DNA from: Formosa sp. Hel1_33_131
GTDB lineage: Bacteria > Bacteroidota > Bacteroidia > Flavobacteriales > Flavobacteriaceae
Length of the DNA: 64,000 nucleotides
Reading direction: 5' to 3'
NCBI GenBank assembly: GCA_949499105.1
Contig: CATEFX010000062.1
Coordinates: 1-64,000, forward strand
The translations under genes and the position numbers were made by a program. The stretch's first letter is position 1, and every line of letters starts with the position of its first letter. Shown piece by piece: positions 40,707 through 48,536 of this stretch. The notes under the pieces were generated by a model. It ran no database searches and was not told where the DNA came from. It was given only the letters and a program-made list of their open reading frames with translations.

Positions 40707-41711
40707 GTGAAGCTTTTTAGAAAAATATTATATCCCTTTGTACCCCTTTATTATGTGGCGGTATTTTTTAGAAATAAATTCTATGATTGGTCGATTTTCT
40801 CATCCAAATCCTATGAGTTTCCATTGATTTGTGTCGGCAATTTATCGACGGGCGGGACAGGAAAAACGCCGATGATTGAATATTTAATATCAGTCTTAAC
40901 TCCCAAGTTTCAAATCGCCACTCTAAGTCGTGGGTATGGTCGAGACTCTAAAGGGTTTTTGATTGCCGGACCCCAATCCACTTCCAAAGATCTTGGCGAT
41001 GAGCCATTCCAAATCTATAATAAATTTAAAAATATTACGGTTTCGGTTGATGCCGATCGCCAACATGGATTAAATCGTCTAATAGAAAAAGACCCTTTGT
41101 TAGAGGTTGTTTTACTCGATGACGCCTTTCAGCATCGAAAAGTCACAGCAGGCCTTAATATTCTGTTAACCGCGTTCGATCAACTGTATTGTGATGATTT
41201 TGTACTCCCTACTGGTAATTTGAGAGAACCTAAATCGGGTGCTAAACGAGCAGACGTCATTGTGGTGACCAAATGCCCAATAGATTTGAGCAATGAGCTA
41301 AAAACGGAGATTACCAATCGTTTGAAACTAGAATCCACTCAATTGGTATTTTTTAGTAGTATTGAGTATGGTGATGCGATTATCTCTTCAAATTCAAATC
41401 GAGAGCTAATGGATTTAAAAGGGACTCATTTTACATTGGTGACTGGGATTGCAAACCCAGCTCCGTTAGTGTCCTATTTGACTACAATGGGGCTTGATTT
41501 TGAGCATTTAAACTATAAAGATCACCATGAGTTTTCTAAATCTGAATTGGAGCTCATTCATTCCAAATCCATCGTTGTGACTACCGAAAAAGATTTTTCA
41601 AGATTAAATAAGGATGCCAATGATTCTATATTTTACTTACCGATTCAACTTAAAATTGATAAAGCCTCGGAATTTGAGCATTTGGTAGTGACATATGTTG
41701 GAAGTTTTTAG
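40707..41711 (+). CDS. lpxK: Tetraacyldisaccharide 4'-kinase
   Basis: Phosphorylates the lipid A disaccharide precursor at the 4' position on the inner face of the cytoplasmic membrane. From the GTG start the protein is 334 residues: an N-terminal membrane-associated helix (MKLFRKILYPFVPLYYVAVF), the unusual P-loop VGNLSTGGTGKTPMIEYL (residues about 44-54), the RGYGRDSKG loop and VVLLDDAFQHRKV. An in-frame ATG 24 codons upstream lies within the antisense nif3 start and adds a non-family N-terminus, so GTG was chosen. Downstream lie a GNAT and a VOC gene on the same strand. Confidence 0.92.
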   Translation: MKLFRKILYPFVPLYYVAVFFRNKFYDWSIFSSKSYEFPLICVGNLSTGGTGKTPMIEYLISVLTPKFQIATLSRGYGRDSKGFLIAGPQSTSKDLGDEPFQIYNKFKNITVSVDADRQHGLNRLIEKDPLLEVVLLDDAFQHRKVTAGLNILLTAFDQLYCDDFVLPTGNLREPKSGAKRADVIVVTKCPIDLSNELKTEITNRLKLESTQLVFFSSIEYGDAIISSNSNRELMDLKGTHFTLVTGIANPAPLVSYLTTMGLDFEHLNYKDHHEFSKSELELIHSKSIVVTTEKDFSRLNKDANDSIFYLPIQLKIDKASEFEHLVVTYVGSF

Positions 41712-41725
41712 AATACTCAAACAAC

Positions 41726-42184
41726 ATGATCAGAAAATACACCACAAAAGATAAATCAAGAGTCTTCGAATTATTTCGACTAAACACGCCTAACTATTTT
41801 GATGCCACTGAACAAAGCGATTTGGAGAATTATCTTAAAAATCAATTAGAGGATTATTTTGTTTACATAGAAAACTCTAAAATTATAGGAGTAGGAGGGA
41901 TCAATTATTCTTTTGAAGAAAAGGTGGCCTGTATTTCTTGGGATATCATAGACCCTAAATGGCAAGGAAGGGGCATCGGTAAAAAATTAATACAGTTCAG
42001 AATTAATCATATCAATGAAAACCCAAAGATTGAAATCATTAGAGTCAGAACGAGTCAGTATGCCTTTCAATTTTATGGAAAAATGGGTTTTGAGTTAGAT
42101 AAAATAGAAAAAAATTATTGGGCTAAAAACTTTGATTTGTATTTAATGCAGATGAAGAATAGTCTCAGCAATAACTCCGTATAA
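41726..42184 (+). CDS. GNAT-family N-acetyltransferase
   Basis: A 152-residue acetyltransferase. The N-terminus IRKYTTKDKSRVFELFRLNT is typical. Strand pair KIIGVGGINYSFEEKVACIS precedes the acetyl-CoA loop PKWQGRGIGKKLIQFRI; later come RVRTSQYAFQFYGKMGFE with the family Tyr residues. It lies 14 bases after lpxK and is likely read from the same transcript. The substrate is unknown. Confidence 0.86.
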   Translation: MIRKYTTKDKSRVFELFRLNTPNYFDATEQSDLENYLKNQLEDYFVYIENSKIIGVGGINYSFEEKVACISWDIIDPKWQGRGIGKKLIQFRINHINENPKIEIIRVRTSQYAFQFYGKMGFELDKIEKNYWAKNFDLYLMQMKNSLSNNSV

Positions 42185-42264
42185 AATTAATCGACCAAAT
42201 CCTCTACAGATTTTCTATTTAACTTTTATTTTCTAAATTAGCTGTGCAAAACACACAACCAATC

Positions 42265-42687
42265 ATGGAACAACGATTGACAATGATAACTTTAGGGGTT
42301 TCGGATTTAAATAAATCAACTGATTTTTATGAGTCAAAATTTGGTTGGAAAAAATCTAAATCGAGTCATGAATACATTTCATTCTTCACTCTCAATGGAA
42401 TTCAACTTGCTATTTACGAAAGAAATGAACTTGCGAATGACGCAACGGTCAACTCTGATGGAAATGGTTTTAAAGGATTTACGATTTCCTACAATGTAAG
42501 ATCTGAAAAAGCAGTTAATTCCTTGATTGAAAAATTAAGAACAAATGGAGTTAATATCATTAAGGAACCTCAAAAGGTAACTTGGGGCGGTTACAGTAGC
42601 TATATCTCAGATTTAGATGGAAATTTATGGGAAATTGCCTTTAATCCTTTTCTTGAATTGGATAAAAATGGAAGTGTGAGGAACTAA
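42265..42687 (+). CDS. VOC (glyoxalase/bleomycin-resistance-like) superfamily protein
   Basis: A 140-residue vicinal oxygen chelate fold with two beta-alpha-beta-beta-beta repeats: RLTMITLGVSDLNKSTDFYE and FFTLNGIQLAIYERNELA, then FTISYNVRSEKAVNSLIEKL and SYISDLDGNLWEIAFNP. Glu in the last motif is a usual metal ligand, but the first repeat offers no clear His ligand, so catalytic activity is uncertain. An in-frame GTG seven codons upstream is possible; the ATG gives the typical MEQRLTMITLGV start. Confidence 0.85.
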   Translation: MEQRLTMITLGVSDLNKSTDFYESKFGWKKSKSSHEYISFFTLNGIQLAIYERNELANDATVNSDGNGFKGFTISYNVRSEKAVNSLIEKLRTNGVNIIKEPQKVTWGGYSSYISDLDGNLWEIAFNPFLELDKNGSVRN

Positions 42688-42707
42688 ATCTAATTTTCAT
42701 TTCAGAT

Positions 42708-43703
42708 TTAATTAACCTTCAACCTATAAATCAAATCGACAATACGACTTGAATAACCAGTCTCATTATCGTACCATCCAATAATTTTCACCATCGTACC
42801 AATCACGGATGTCATTTCGGCATCAAAAATACAGGAATGCGTATTACCGACAATATCAATGGATACAATAGGGTCTTCAGTATATTCGACAATCCCTTTA
42901 AGCGATGTCTCAGCAGCCGCTTTAAACGCTTGATTAATGGCCTCAACAGAGGTTTCCCTTTTTACATTAAATGTAATGTCGGTTAGCGAACCATTAATCA
43001 CTGGAACGCGAATGCCACAGCCACCGATACAGTTGGCCAACTCTGGAAAAATCTTAGTTAATGCTTTTGCCGCGCCCGTCGTTGTGGGAACAATGGACTG
43101 ACCCGCCGCACGGGCACGTCTTAAATCTTTATGCGGTTGATCGTGTAAACTTTGATCGGTTGTATAGGAATGTACCGTTGTAATATATGCCTGGTTGATG
43201 CCACAAAGCGCATTGATAATAGAGAGCATTGGTGCCGCATTGTTGGTGGTACAGGAGGCGTTCGAAATGACTAAATCAGTTTCATCTAACAAATCGTCAT
43301 TCACACCTATAACGATAGTTTTTAGACTGTCATCCGTAGGAGGGACGCTCAAAATGACTTTTGAGGCGCCATTATTAATATGATGAACTAAGTCGCTTTT
43401 TGTTTTAAATTTCCCAGTAGCTTCAATGACGATATCTACATCATAAGGAATCCAATTGAGGTCTCTAGGATGGTTTTCGTTTAATAATGGAATCGCAGTG
43501 CCATCAAAAAGAAGGTACGTATCGTTGCTAGAAACAGATCGCTTTAAGCGGCCGTGAATGCTATCGTATTTGAGTAGATGTGCCAAGGTTTTGGCGTCTG
43601 CCAGATCATTTATAGCAACCACCTGAATGGTCGGATGCTCTAATAAAAGTCTAAATACGCGTCGACCAATACGCCCAAAGCCGTTGATAGCAACCCGTAC
43701 CAT
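42708..43703 (-). CDS. gap: Glyceraldehyde-3-phosphate dehydrogenase, type I
   Basis: NAD(P)-dependent glycolytic dehydrogenase, 331 residues. NAD motif VAINGFGRIGRRVFRLL, catalytic C151 in ISNASCTTNNAAPM, the His in TTVHSYTTDQSLHDQPHKDL, and WYDNETGYSSR at the C-terminus. The residue after the second NAD strand is Asn (AINDLAD), as in NAD-preferring forms. It follows lipA by 2 bases, an unusual partner for a glycolytic gene. Many flavobacteria have more than one gap; this may be a secondary copy. Confidence 0.95.
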   Translation of the reverse strand: MVRVAINGFGRIGRRVFRLLLEHPTIQVVAINDLADAKTLAHLLKYDSIHGRLKRSVSSNDTYLLFDGTAIPLLNENHPRDLNWIPYDVDIVIEATGKFKTKSDLVHHINNGASKVILSVPPTDDSLKTIVIGVNDDLLDETDLVISNASCTTNNAAPMLSIINALCGINQAYITTVHSYTTDQSLHDQPHKDLRRARAAGQSIVPTTTGAAKALTKIFPELANCIGGCGIRVPVINGSLTDITFNVKRETSVEAINQAFKAAAETSLKGIVEYTEDPIVSIDIVGNTHSCIFDAEMTSVIGTMVKIIGWYDNETGYSSRIVDLIYRLKVN

Positions 43704-43705
43704 GG

Positions 43706-44581
43706 TTAGTTGATGTGTTTTTGAGCTTTATAAGAAGATCTTACTAAGGCACTACTTTCTACATGGCGAAAGCCAAGTTCTAAACCAATTGTTTCGTATT
43801 CTTTGAATTGATCGGGGGTGATGAATTGCTTTACGGGTAAATGTTTTTTACTCGGTTGCAGGTATTGACCAATGGTCACTACATCTACATTTGCATTTCT
43901 TATGTCGTGAAGTGTTTCAATCACTTCATCGCGCGTTTCGCCGAGTCCCAACATGAGTCCTGTTTTGGTTCGGCGTTGTCCTTGGTCTTTTAGGTATTTT
44001 AAAACCCCTAAACTTTTATCATATTTTGCTTGAATGCGAACTTCTCGCGTTAAGCGTCTAACGGTTTCCATGTTGTGAGAAACAACTTCTGGCGCCACGT
44101 TAATAATCCTATCAATATGTTTTTCAATCCCTTGAAAATCGGGGATTAATGTCTCCATGGTTATGTTTGGATTCATGCGTCTCACCGCTTTAACGGTTTC
44201 AGCCCACATAATACTCCCCATGTCTTTTAGGTCATCTCTATCGACACTCGTTAGTACGGCGTGTTTAATGTCCATGATTTTAATGGAACGGGCCACTTTT
44301 TCAGGCTCATCCCAATCCACAGTTTCTGGACGTCCAGTTTTAACACCGCAAAACCCACAAGATCGAGTACAAATATTACCTAAAATCATAAAAGTAGCCG
44401 TGCCTTCACCCCAGCATTCACCCATATTAGGGCAGCTTCCTGAAGCACAGATTGTGTTAAGGTTATATTTATCAACAAGCCCTCTTAGTTCAGTGTATTT
44501 TTTGCCAGTTGGCAGTTTGACACGAAGCCATTTTGGTTTAGGTTGACGTACAATTGGGTCTGAAAGGATTTCTACAGCCAT
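43706..44581 (-). CDS. lipA: Lipoyl synthase
   Basis: Radical SAM enzyme that inserts two sulfurs into protein-bound octanoyl groups to make lipoate. The 291-residue protein has both clusters: the auxiliary site C45, C50, C56 (CASGSCPNMGEC) and the radical SAM site C71, C75, C78 (NICTRSCGFC), plus the C-terminal RSSY motif (ALVRSSYKA). It has its own TATCTTTG promoter element and is followed by gap with a 2-base gap, so the pair is an operon. Confidence 0.96.
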   Translation of the reverse strand: MAVEILSDPIVRQPKPKWLRVKLPTGKKYTELRGLVDKYNLNTICASGSCPNMGECWGEGTATFMILGNICTRSCGFCGVKTGRPETVDWDEPEKVARSIKIMDIKHAVLTSVDRDDLKDMGSIMWAETVKAVRRMNPNITMETLIPDFQGIEKHIDRIINVAPEVVSHNMETVRRLTREVRIQAKYDKSLGVLKYLKDQGQRRTKTGLMLGLGETRDEVIETLHDIRNANVDVVTIGQYLQPSKKHLPVKQFITPDQFKEYETIGLELGFRHVESSALVRSSYKAQKHIN

Positions 44582-44599
44582 GCGTTCATTTTGATGTTA

Positions 44600-44607
44600 C
44601 AAAGATA
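44600..44607 (-). promoter_or_regulatory. Promoter -7 element for lipA-gap
   Basis: TATCTTTG on the minus strand fits TAnnTTTG, 19 bases before the lipA ATG, just after the stop of the Nramp-like gene. Confidence 0.65.
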
Positions 44608-44628
44608 CAAAGTATTCTTATAAATTAA

Positions 44629-45846
44629 TCATAAAAGAGTAAGATACCACACGCTAAAACCAATTAAAAATACAATGCCAAAACAGCTCATAAGATGCAT
44701 CAATTTGGAGGGGTGCCACGCCGTTGGTGTGTGTTTGCTTGAAATTAAAATATAGTTTACCACTGCATAAAAGGGTGCTGTTAAAAATGACAGTACCGTA
44801 GCAGTTTTAATGAGGGTTCCCATATCTGAAAGGAAGAAAAAATAAATACTAAGTGTTCCTGAAATTAGAATGAGACTCCAAATTAAATAGCCTCTTTCGA
44901 AAGTTTTTTTAAATAATAACTCAGTTGTTTTATGCATTGAACGCGGAGACGCATCTAGAGCTGTTAGGGTGGTGCTAAACAGGGTCGTAAACGCCGCAAT
45001 TCCAATAATTACATAAGCCCATTGTCCCAAGCTTTGGGTATACATTTCAATAAGTTGTACAGAAAATGTTCCGGCGCTATTACTAAAGCTTGCGCCCGTC
45101 GGATACATGATTAAAGCACCTAATGCTACAAAACTAACCCCTAAAATAATCGTTCCTAAATAGCCGATGTTAAAGTCTAATAATGCTGTTTTTGGATTTC
45201 TTTTTTCGATACTTATTTTTTGCTTTTCGGTGGTCCATAAGGAATGCCACACCGAGACATCTAAGGGTGCTGGCATCCAGCCCATAAACGCAATTAAAAA
45301 TGTAATTTCGAGACTTCCTTTGGGGAGAGTCTGTGTAAATGTGAATGGGTAGTTTGAAGTATTGATCGCCATTACTGTCGCCGCCAAAGTGGTAAAAGTT
45401 AAAGTGATAATTATAATTTTCATCATCACATCCAAAAAACGATATTTCCCAATGTTTAACAGGATAAAACAAATGCTAAGAATTACAATGGTCCAGATTT
45501 TTACGCTAATAAAATCTCCAAACAATGAAGTCGCTATTCCTGCTGTTACGATGGTCACAGCGGCTTGAATGGTAAACATAGTTAAGAATGTTATTAGGCC
45601 GTATAAAACCAAAACGCCGTCTCCTAATTTTTGATAGCCTTCTAGCAAGCTTTCGCCTGTAGCACTTGCATAGCGTGGACCATATTGAAAAAATGGATAT
45701 TTTACCAAATGAATGAGGAGTAAAGCCCAAATCAAACCAAAGCCAAAATCGGCACCTGCCCGCGTCGATTGTACCAGATGAGAAACGCCGATAGCCGCGC
45801 CAGCAAACAAAAGACCTGGGCCTAGTTTTTGAAAAAAACGTTTCAT
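44629..45846 (-). CDS. Nramp-family membrane transporter without the canonical metal motifs
   Basis: A 405-residue, eleven-helix LeuT-fold protein of the Nramp family. The start KLGPGLLFAGAAIGVSHLVQ and RAGADFGFGLIWALL clearly match Nramp helix 1, but the DPGN metal site is replaced by G20-V21-S22-H23. Helix 6, normally with MPH, reads GWMPAPLDVSVWHS (M191, A193). The Asp and Asn that bind Mn2+/Fe2+ are therefore missing, and the substrate must be different or the site reorganised. The ATG overlaps the stop of the sigma factor gene by 4 bases, implying coupled translation. Confidence 0.85.
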   Translation of the reverse strand: MKRFFQKLGPGLLFAGAAIGVSHLVQSTRAGADFGFGLIWALLLIHLVKYPFFQYGPRYASATGESLLEGYQKLGDGVLVLYGLITFLTMFTIQAAVTIVTAGIATSLFGDFISVKIWTIVILSICFILLNIGKYRFLDVMMKIIIITLTFTTLAATVMAINTSNYPFTFTQTLPKGSLEITFLIAFMGWMPAPLDVSVWHSLWTTEKQKISIEKRNPKTALLDFNIGYLGTIILGVSFVALGALIMYPTGASFSNSAGTFSVQLIEMYTQSLGQWAYVIIGIAAFTTLFSTTLTALDASPRSMHKTTELLFKKTFERGYLIWSLILISGTLSIYFFFLSDMGTLIKTATVLSFLTAPFYAVVNYILISSKHTPTAWHPSKLMHLMSCFGIVFLIGFSVWYLTLL

Positions 45847-46394
45847 TTTTTTGTTAATATAATTTCAGCTAAAAGCTTTTTGGCTCTTAAGAGTTTGATT
45901 TTTACATTATTTAAAGGGATTTGAATTTCCTTTGAAATTTCGTCATAAGACAACTCTTGAAAATAGCGCAAATTAATCACTTGTTGATAGTGCGGTTTTA
46001 ACTTTTTGATATCTTTAAGTAAAGCCGCCAAATTTTGTTCTGTGATGAGTTTGTCTTCTGGTGAGGGGGATCCGTCCTGAATTTTATACACTCGTTTTTC
46101 ATCTTCTTCAGATGTTTGGTTGCTGAGCGTTGTTTTTTGTTTTCTTAAACGATCAGAATGGGTATTTTTTGCAATGGTGATGAGCCATGTTTTGAATTTA
46201 AATTTCTCATCAAAGGATTCAATCTTTTCAAAGGCTTTGGAAAACGTCTCAATAGTAATGTCCTCTGCATCATTTTCATTTTGAGTGCGTTTAATCAAAA
46301 ATCCATAAACATCATTCCAAAACGTATGCAGTAAGGTATTGAATGCAATTTGATCATTTTGTTTTGCTTTTTGAATGAGGTCGTTTACTTCCAA
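45843..46394 (-). CDS. ECF-type RNA polymerase sigma factor
   Basis: A 183-residue group 4 sigma factor with region 2 (DAEDITIETFSKAFEKIESF and FKTWLITIAKNTHSDRLRK) and region 4 (LKPHYQQVINLRYFQELSYD and LLRAKKLLAEI). It recognises promoters of its own regulon. No anti-sigma gene is adjacent: the next gene, overlapping by 4 bases (ATGA), encodes the Nramp-like transporter. No ATG or GTG is available before the conserved region; upstream in-frame codons reach a stop, so it starts at TTG with EVNDLIQKAKQND. The weak start may keep its level low. Confidence 0.9.
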   Translation of the reverse strand: MEVNDLIQKAKQNDQIAFNTLLHTFWNDVYGFLIKRTQNENDAEDITIETFSKAFEKIESFDEKFKFKTWLITIAKNTHSDRLRKQKTTLSNQTSEEDEKRVYKIQDGSPSPEDKLITEQNLAALLKDIKKLKPHYQQVINLRYFQELSYDEISKEIQIPLNNVKIKLLRAKKLLAEIILTKK

Positions 46395-46475
46395 TGAAAA
46401 TGATTTGACTTATTAGTGAAGATAAATATACTAAATTGAACCATAACAATTTCCTTTATTTAAAATGAAAATGTA

Positions 46476-46682
46476 CTACGCATGTTCAGGTTCAGAGCAA
46501 TCTTTGTATTCGTCAGGAGTTTTGCCGCAAAAACCACAGGCTTCTCCATCTTTATTAATCATGGGGTTTTGACTGGCACAAGTTCCTGCAAATTCACCAT
46601 CTTTTTTTGCCCACAATTTTATGGAAATTCCTCCAACAGCAATTCCTAAAAGCACTAATGTAATTAAAAATAGAGTCATCAT
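46476..46682 (-). CDS. Small membrane-anchored Cys-containing protein
   Basis: About 68 residues: one N-terminal membrane helix (TLFLITLVLLGIAVGGISI), then a short polar domain KLWAKKDGEFAGTCASQNP and ACGFCGKTPDEYKDCSEPE. Four cysteines (one in GTCAS, the CGFC pair and one in KDCS) could bind a metal or form disulfides outside the membrane. I recall similar small proteins in flavobacteria without known function. Two adjacent ATG codons are possible starts; an upstream in-frame ATG would lie in the promoter. Confidence 0.75.
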   Translation of the reverse strand: MMTLFLITLVLLGIAVGGISIKLWAKKDGEFAGTCASQNPMINKDGEACGFCGKTPDEYKDCSEPEHA

Positions 46683-46692
46683 GAATTTTTTA

Positions 46693-46700
46693 CAAAGATA
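46693..46700 (-). promoter_or_regulatory. Promoter -7 element for the small Cys-containing membrane protein
   Basis: TATCTTTG on the minus strand fits TAnnTTTG, 11 bases before the first ATG of the ATGATG pair, so the leader would be only about 5 nt. Confidence 0.5.
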
Positions 46701-46795
46701 CACTTTTCAATAATATGTGAAAGTAGATTTTATAAGCGTTATGTGACTTTTTTTTATTTCTGTGTCCTATATGAAAACCTAAAAAATTGATTATT

Positions 46796-47482
46796 ATGAA
46801 AAAATTATTTGCAGAATTTTTCGGAACCTTTTGGCTCGTTTTTGGCGGATGTGGGAGTGCAATTTTTGCTGCAGGATATCCTGAGTTAGGCATTGGATTT
46901 GTTGGCGTCGCTCTTGCGTTTGGATTGACTGTTATGACGATGGCATTTGCCGTAGGTGCAATTTCTGGAGCACATTTTAATCCAGCCGTTACCCTTGGAT
47001 TATGGGCGGGTGGTCGTTTCGAAACAAAAGATATATTAGGCTATATTATATCTCAAGTTCTTGGAGGTGTTGTTGCAGCCGCTACTTTATTTTTAATTGT
47101 TTCTGGAAAATCTGACTTTGTTTCTGTTGGAAGTTTTGCAGCCAATGGGTATGGAGACCTGTCTCCAGGTGGCTATTCGATGAGTTCTGTCCTTATCACT
47201 GAATTTGTAACCACCGCTTTTTTTGTCATTATCATTCTTGGGAGTACGGGTCGAAAGGCGACCAGAAAATTTGCGCCAATTTCTATTGGGTTAGCCCTCA
47301 CCTTAATTCATTTGATTAGCATTCCTATTTCAAATACCTCTGTAAACCCAGCACGATCTACAGGCCAAGTATTGTTTGCTCAGGGCGATTATTCTAGTCA
47401 ATTATGGCTATTTTGGTTGGCACCGATAGCAGGCGCTATTGTTGCGGGTCTTGTTTGTAGACTAAGTAAAAAATCAGGTTAA
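46796..47482 (+). CDS. aqpZ: Aquaporin Z-type water channel
   Basis: A 228-residue six-helix channel of the MIP family. The two NPA loops are [13 protein letters not shown] and [12 protein letters not shown]. His in [10 protein letters not shown] and Arg in NPARS, with a Phe on helix 2 expected, make the narrow aromatic/arginine filter of water-specific channels rather than glycerol channels. The inner ATG ([20 protein letters not shown]) is normal for AqpZ; an in-frame TTG three codons upstream is unlikely. Relevant to osmotic control alongside Trk. Confidence 0.93.
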   Translation: MKKLFAEFFGTFWLVFGGCGSAIFAAGYPELGIGFVGVALAFGLTVMTMAFAVGAISGAHFNPAVTLGLWAGGRFETKDILGYIISQVLGGVVAAATLFLIVSGKSDFVSVGSFAANGYGDLSPGGYSMSSVLITEFVTTAFFVIIILGSTGRKATRKFAPISIGLALTLIHLISIPISNTSVNPARSTGQVLFAQGDYSSQLWLFWLAPIAGAIVAGLVCRLSKKSG

Positions 47483-47507
47483 ATTTATCTATTATAAATA
47501 AATAACG

Positions 47508-47527
47508 GCGCACTAAAGTGCGCTTTT
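47508..47527. terminator. Hairpin between convergent aqpZ and murB
   Basis: A perfect stem GCGCACT / AGTGCGC with a tiny two-base centre is followed on the plus strand by four T. It lies in the 43-base gap between aqpZ and the end of murB and can serve both. Confidence 0.7.
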
Positions 47528-48536
47528 ACAGGATATTGACTTCTGATTCTAAATCAATATCAAAAATAAGTTTCACTGCTTTTTGAATTTGAATAGAGAG
47601 GTTTAAAATGTTTTCTCCAGAAGCACCTCCATAGTTGACCAAAACTAAGGCTTGTTTGTTGTGCACCCCATAATTGCCAAAAGTCTTTCCTTTAAATCCA
47701 GTCGTTTCAATCAACCATCCTGCAGGAACTTTAACGTCTACTTCAGATACTTTATAGTGCGGAATTAGTGGAAATTGAGATTTTAAAACTTCAAATTTAG
47801 AATAAGAAATCATTGGATTTTTAAAAAAACTACCACTATTTCCAAGAATTTTAGGGTCGGGAAGTTTAGTGTTCCTAATCGAAATCACTGCTTTTGACAC
47901 CTCTTGAATGGATGGATTATTTATGCCATTTTTTTGAAGTTCAGATTCAATAGCACCGTAATTTATTTTAATAGAGTGGTTCTCGGTACTTAACTCAAAC
48001 ACTACTGAAGTGATTATGTATTCTCCTTTTAATGCATGTTTGAAAATTGAATTTCGGTAGCCAAATTCGCATTCATCTTTGGAGAAAATTTTGAGTTCTT
48101 TTGTTTGGATATTTATGGCTTCACAGCTTACAAATCTATCTTTTAGCTCTACGCCATAGGCTCCAATATTTTGAATAGGAGCCGTCCCTACATTTCCAGG
48201 GATTAACGATAAATTTTCGAGCCCTCCAAAATCTTTGCTCAGACACCAACTCACAAATTCGTGCCAGCTTTCACCTGCGCTAACCTGAACTTTTACTCGT
48301 TCGTTAGATGTTGAAATCACCGAAATCCCTTTGAGATTTATATGCAGTACTAAGGCATCAATATCTTTGGTGAGTAACATATTACTCCCACCTCCAAGTA
48401 TAAATAAGTGAGATGGATTTGTGTTTAAAACGTCTATTAAACCTTTCAGAGAGTCAATCGATACAAATTCTTGAGCATTCACATTCATTCCAAACGTATT
48501 GAAAGACTGAAGCGATATGTTTTTTTTAATATCCAT
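47526..48536 (-). CDS. murB: UDP-N-acetylenolpyruvoylglucosamine reductase
   Basis: FAD enzyme that reduces the enolpyruvyl group to make UDP-MurNAc for peptidoglycan. The 336-residue type I protein has FNTFGMNVNAQEF, the FAD-binding LFILGGGSNMLLT, SLIPGNVGTAPIQNIGAYGV, the catalytic Ser region ILGNSGSFFKNP and the C-terminal HNKQALVLVNYGGASG. Its start shares one base with the stop of the upstream aminotransferase gene (TAATG), so translation is coupled. Confidence 0.95.
   Translation of the reverse strand: MDIKKNISLQSFNTFGMNVNAQEFVSIDSLKGLIDVLNTNPSHLFILGGGSNMLLTKDIDALVLHINLKGISVISTSNERVKVQVSAGESWHEFVSWCLSKDFGGLENLSLIPGNVGTAPIQNIGAYGVELKDRFVSCEAINIQTKELKIFSKDECEFGYRNSIFKHALKGEYIITSVVFELSTENHSIKINYGAIESELQKNGINNPSIQEVSKAVISIRNTKLPDPKILGNSGSFFKNPMISYSKFEVLKSQFPLIPHYKVSEVDVKVPAGWLIETTGFKGKTFGNYGVHNKQALVLVNYGGASGENILNLSIQIQKAVKLIFDIDLESEVNIL

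Noticed and set aside
42685-42710. Inverted repeat TAAATCT / AGATTTA between the VOC gene and gap
   Set aside because: Short A/T-rich stem without a clear T-run; may help convergent termination but not strong enough to annotate.
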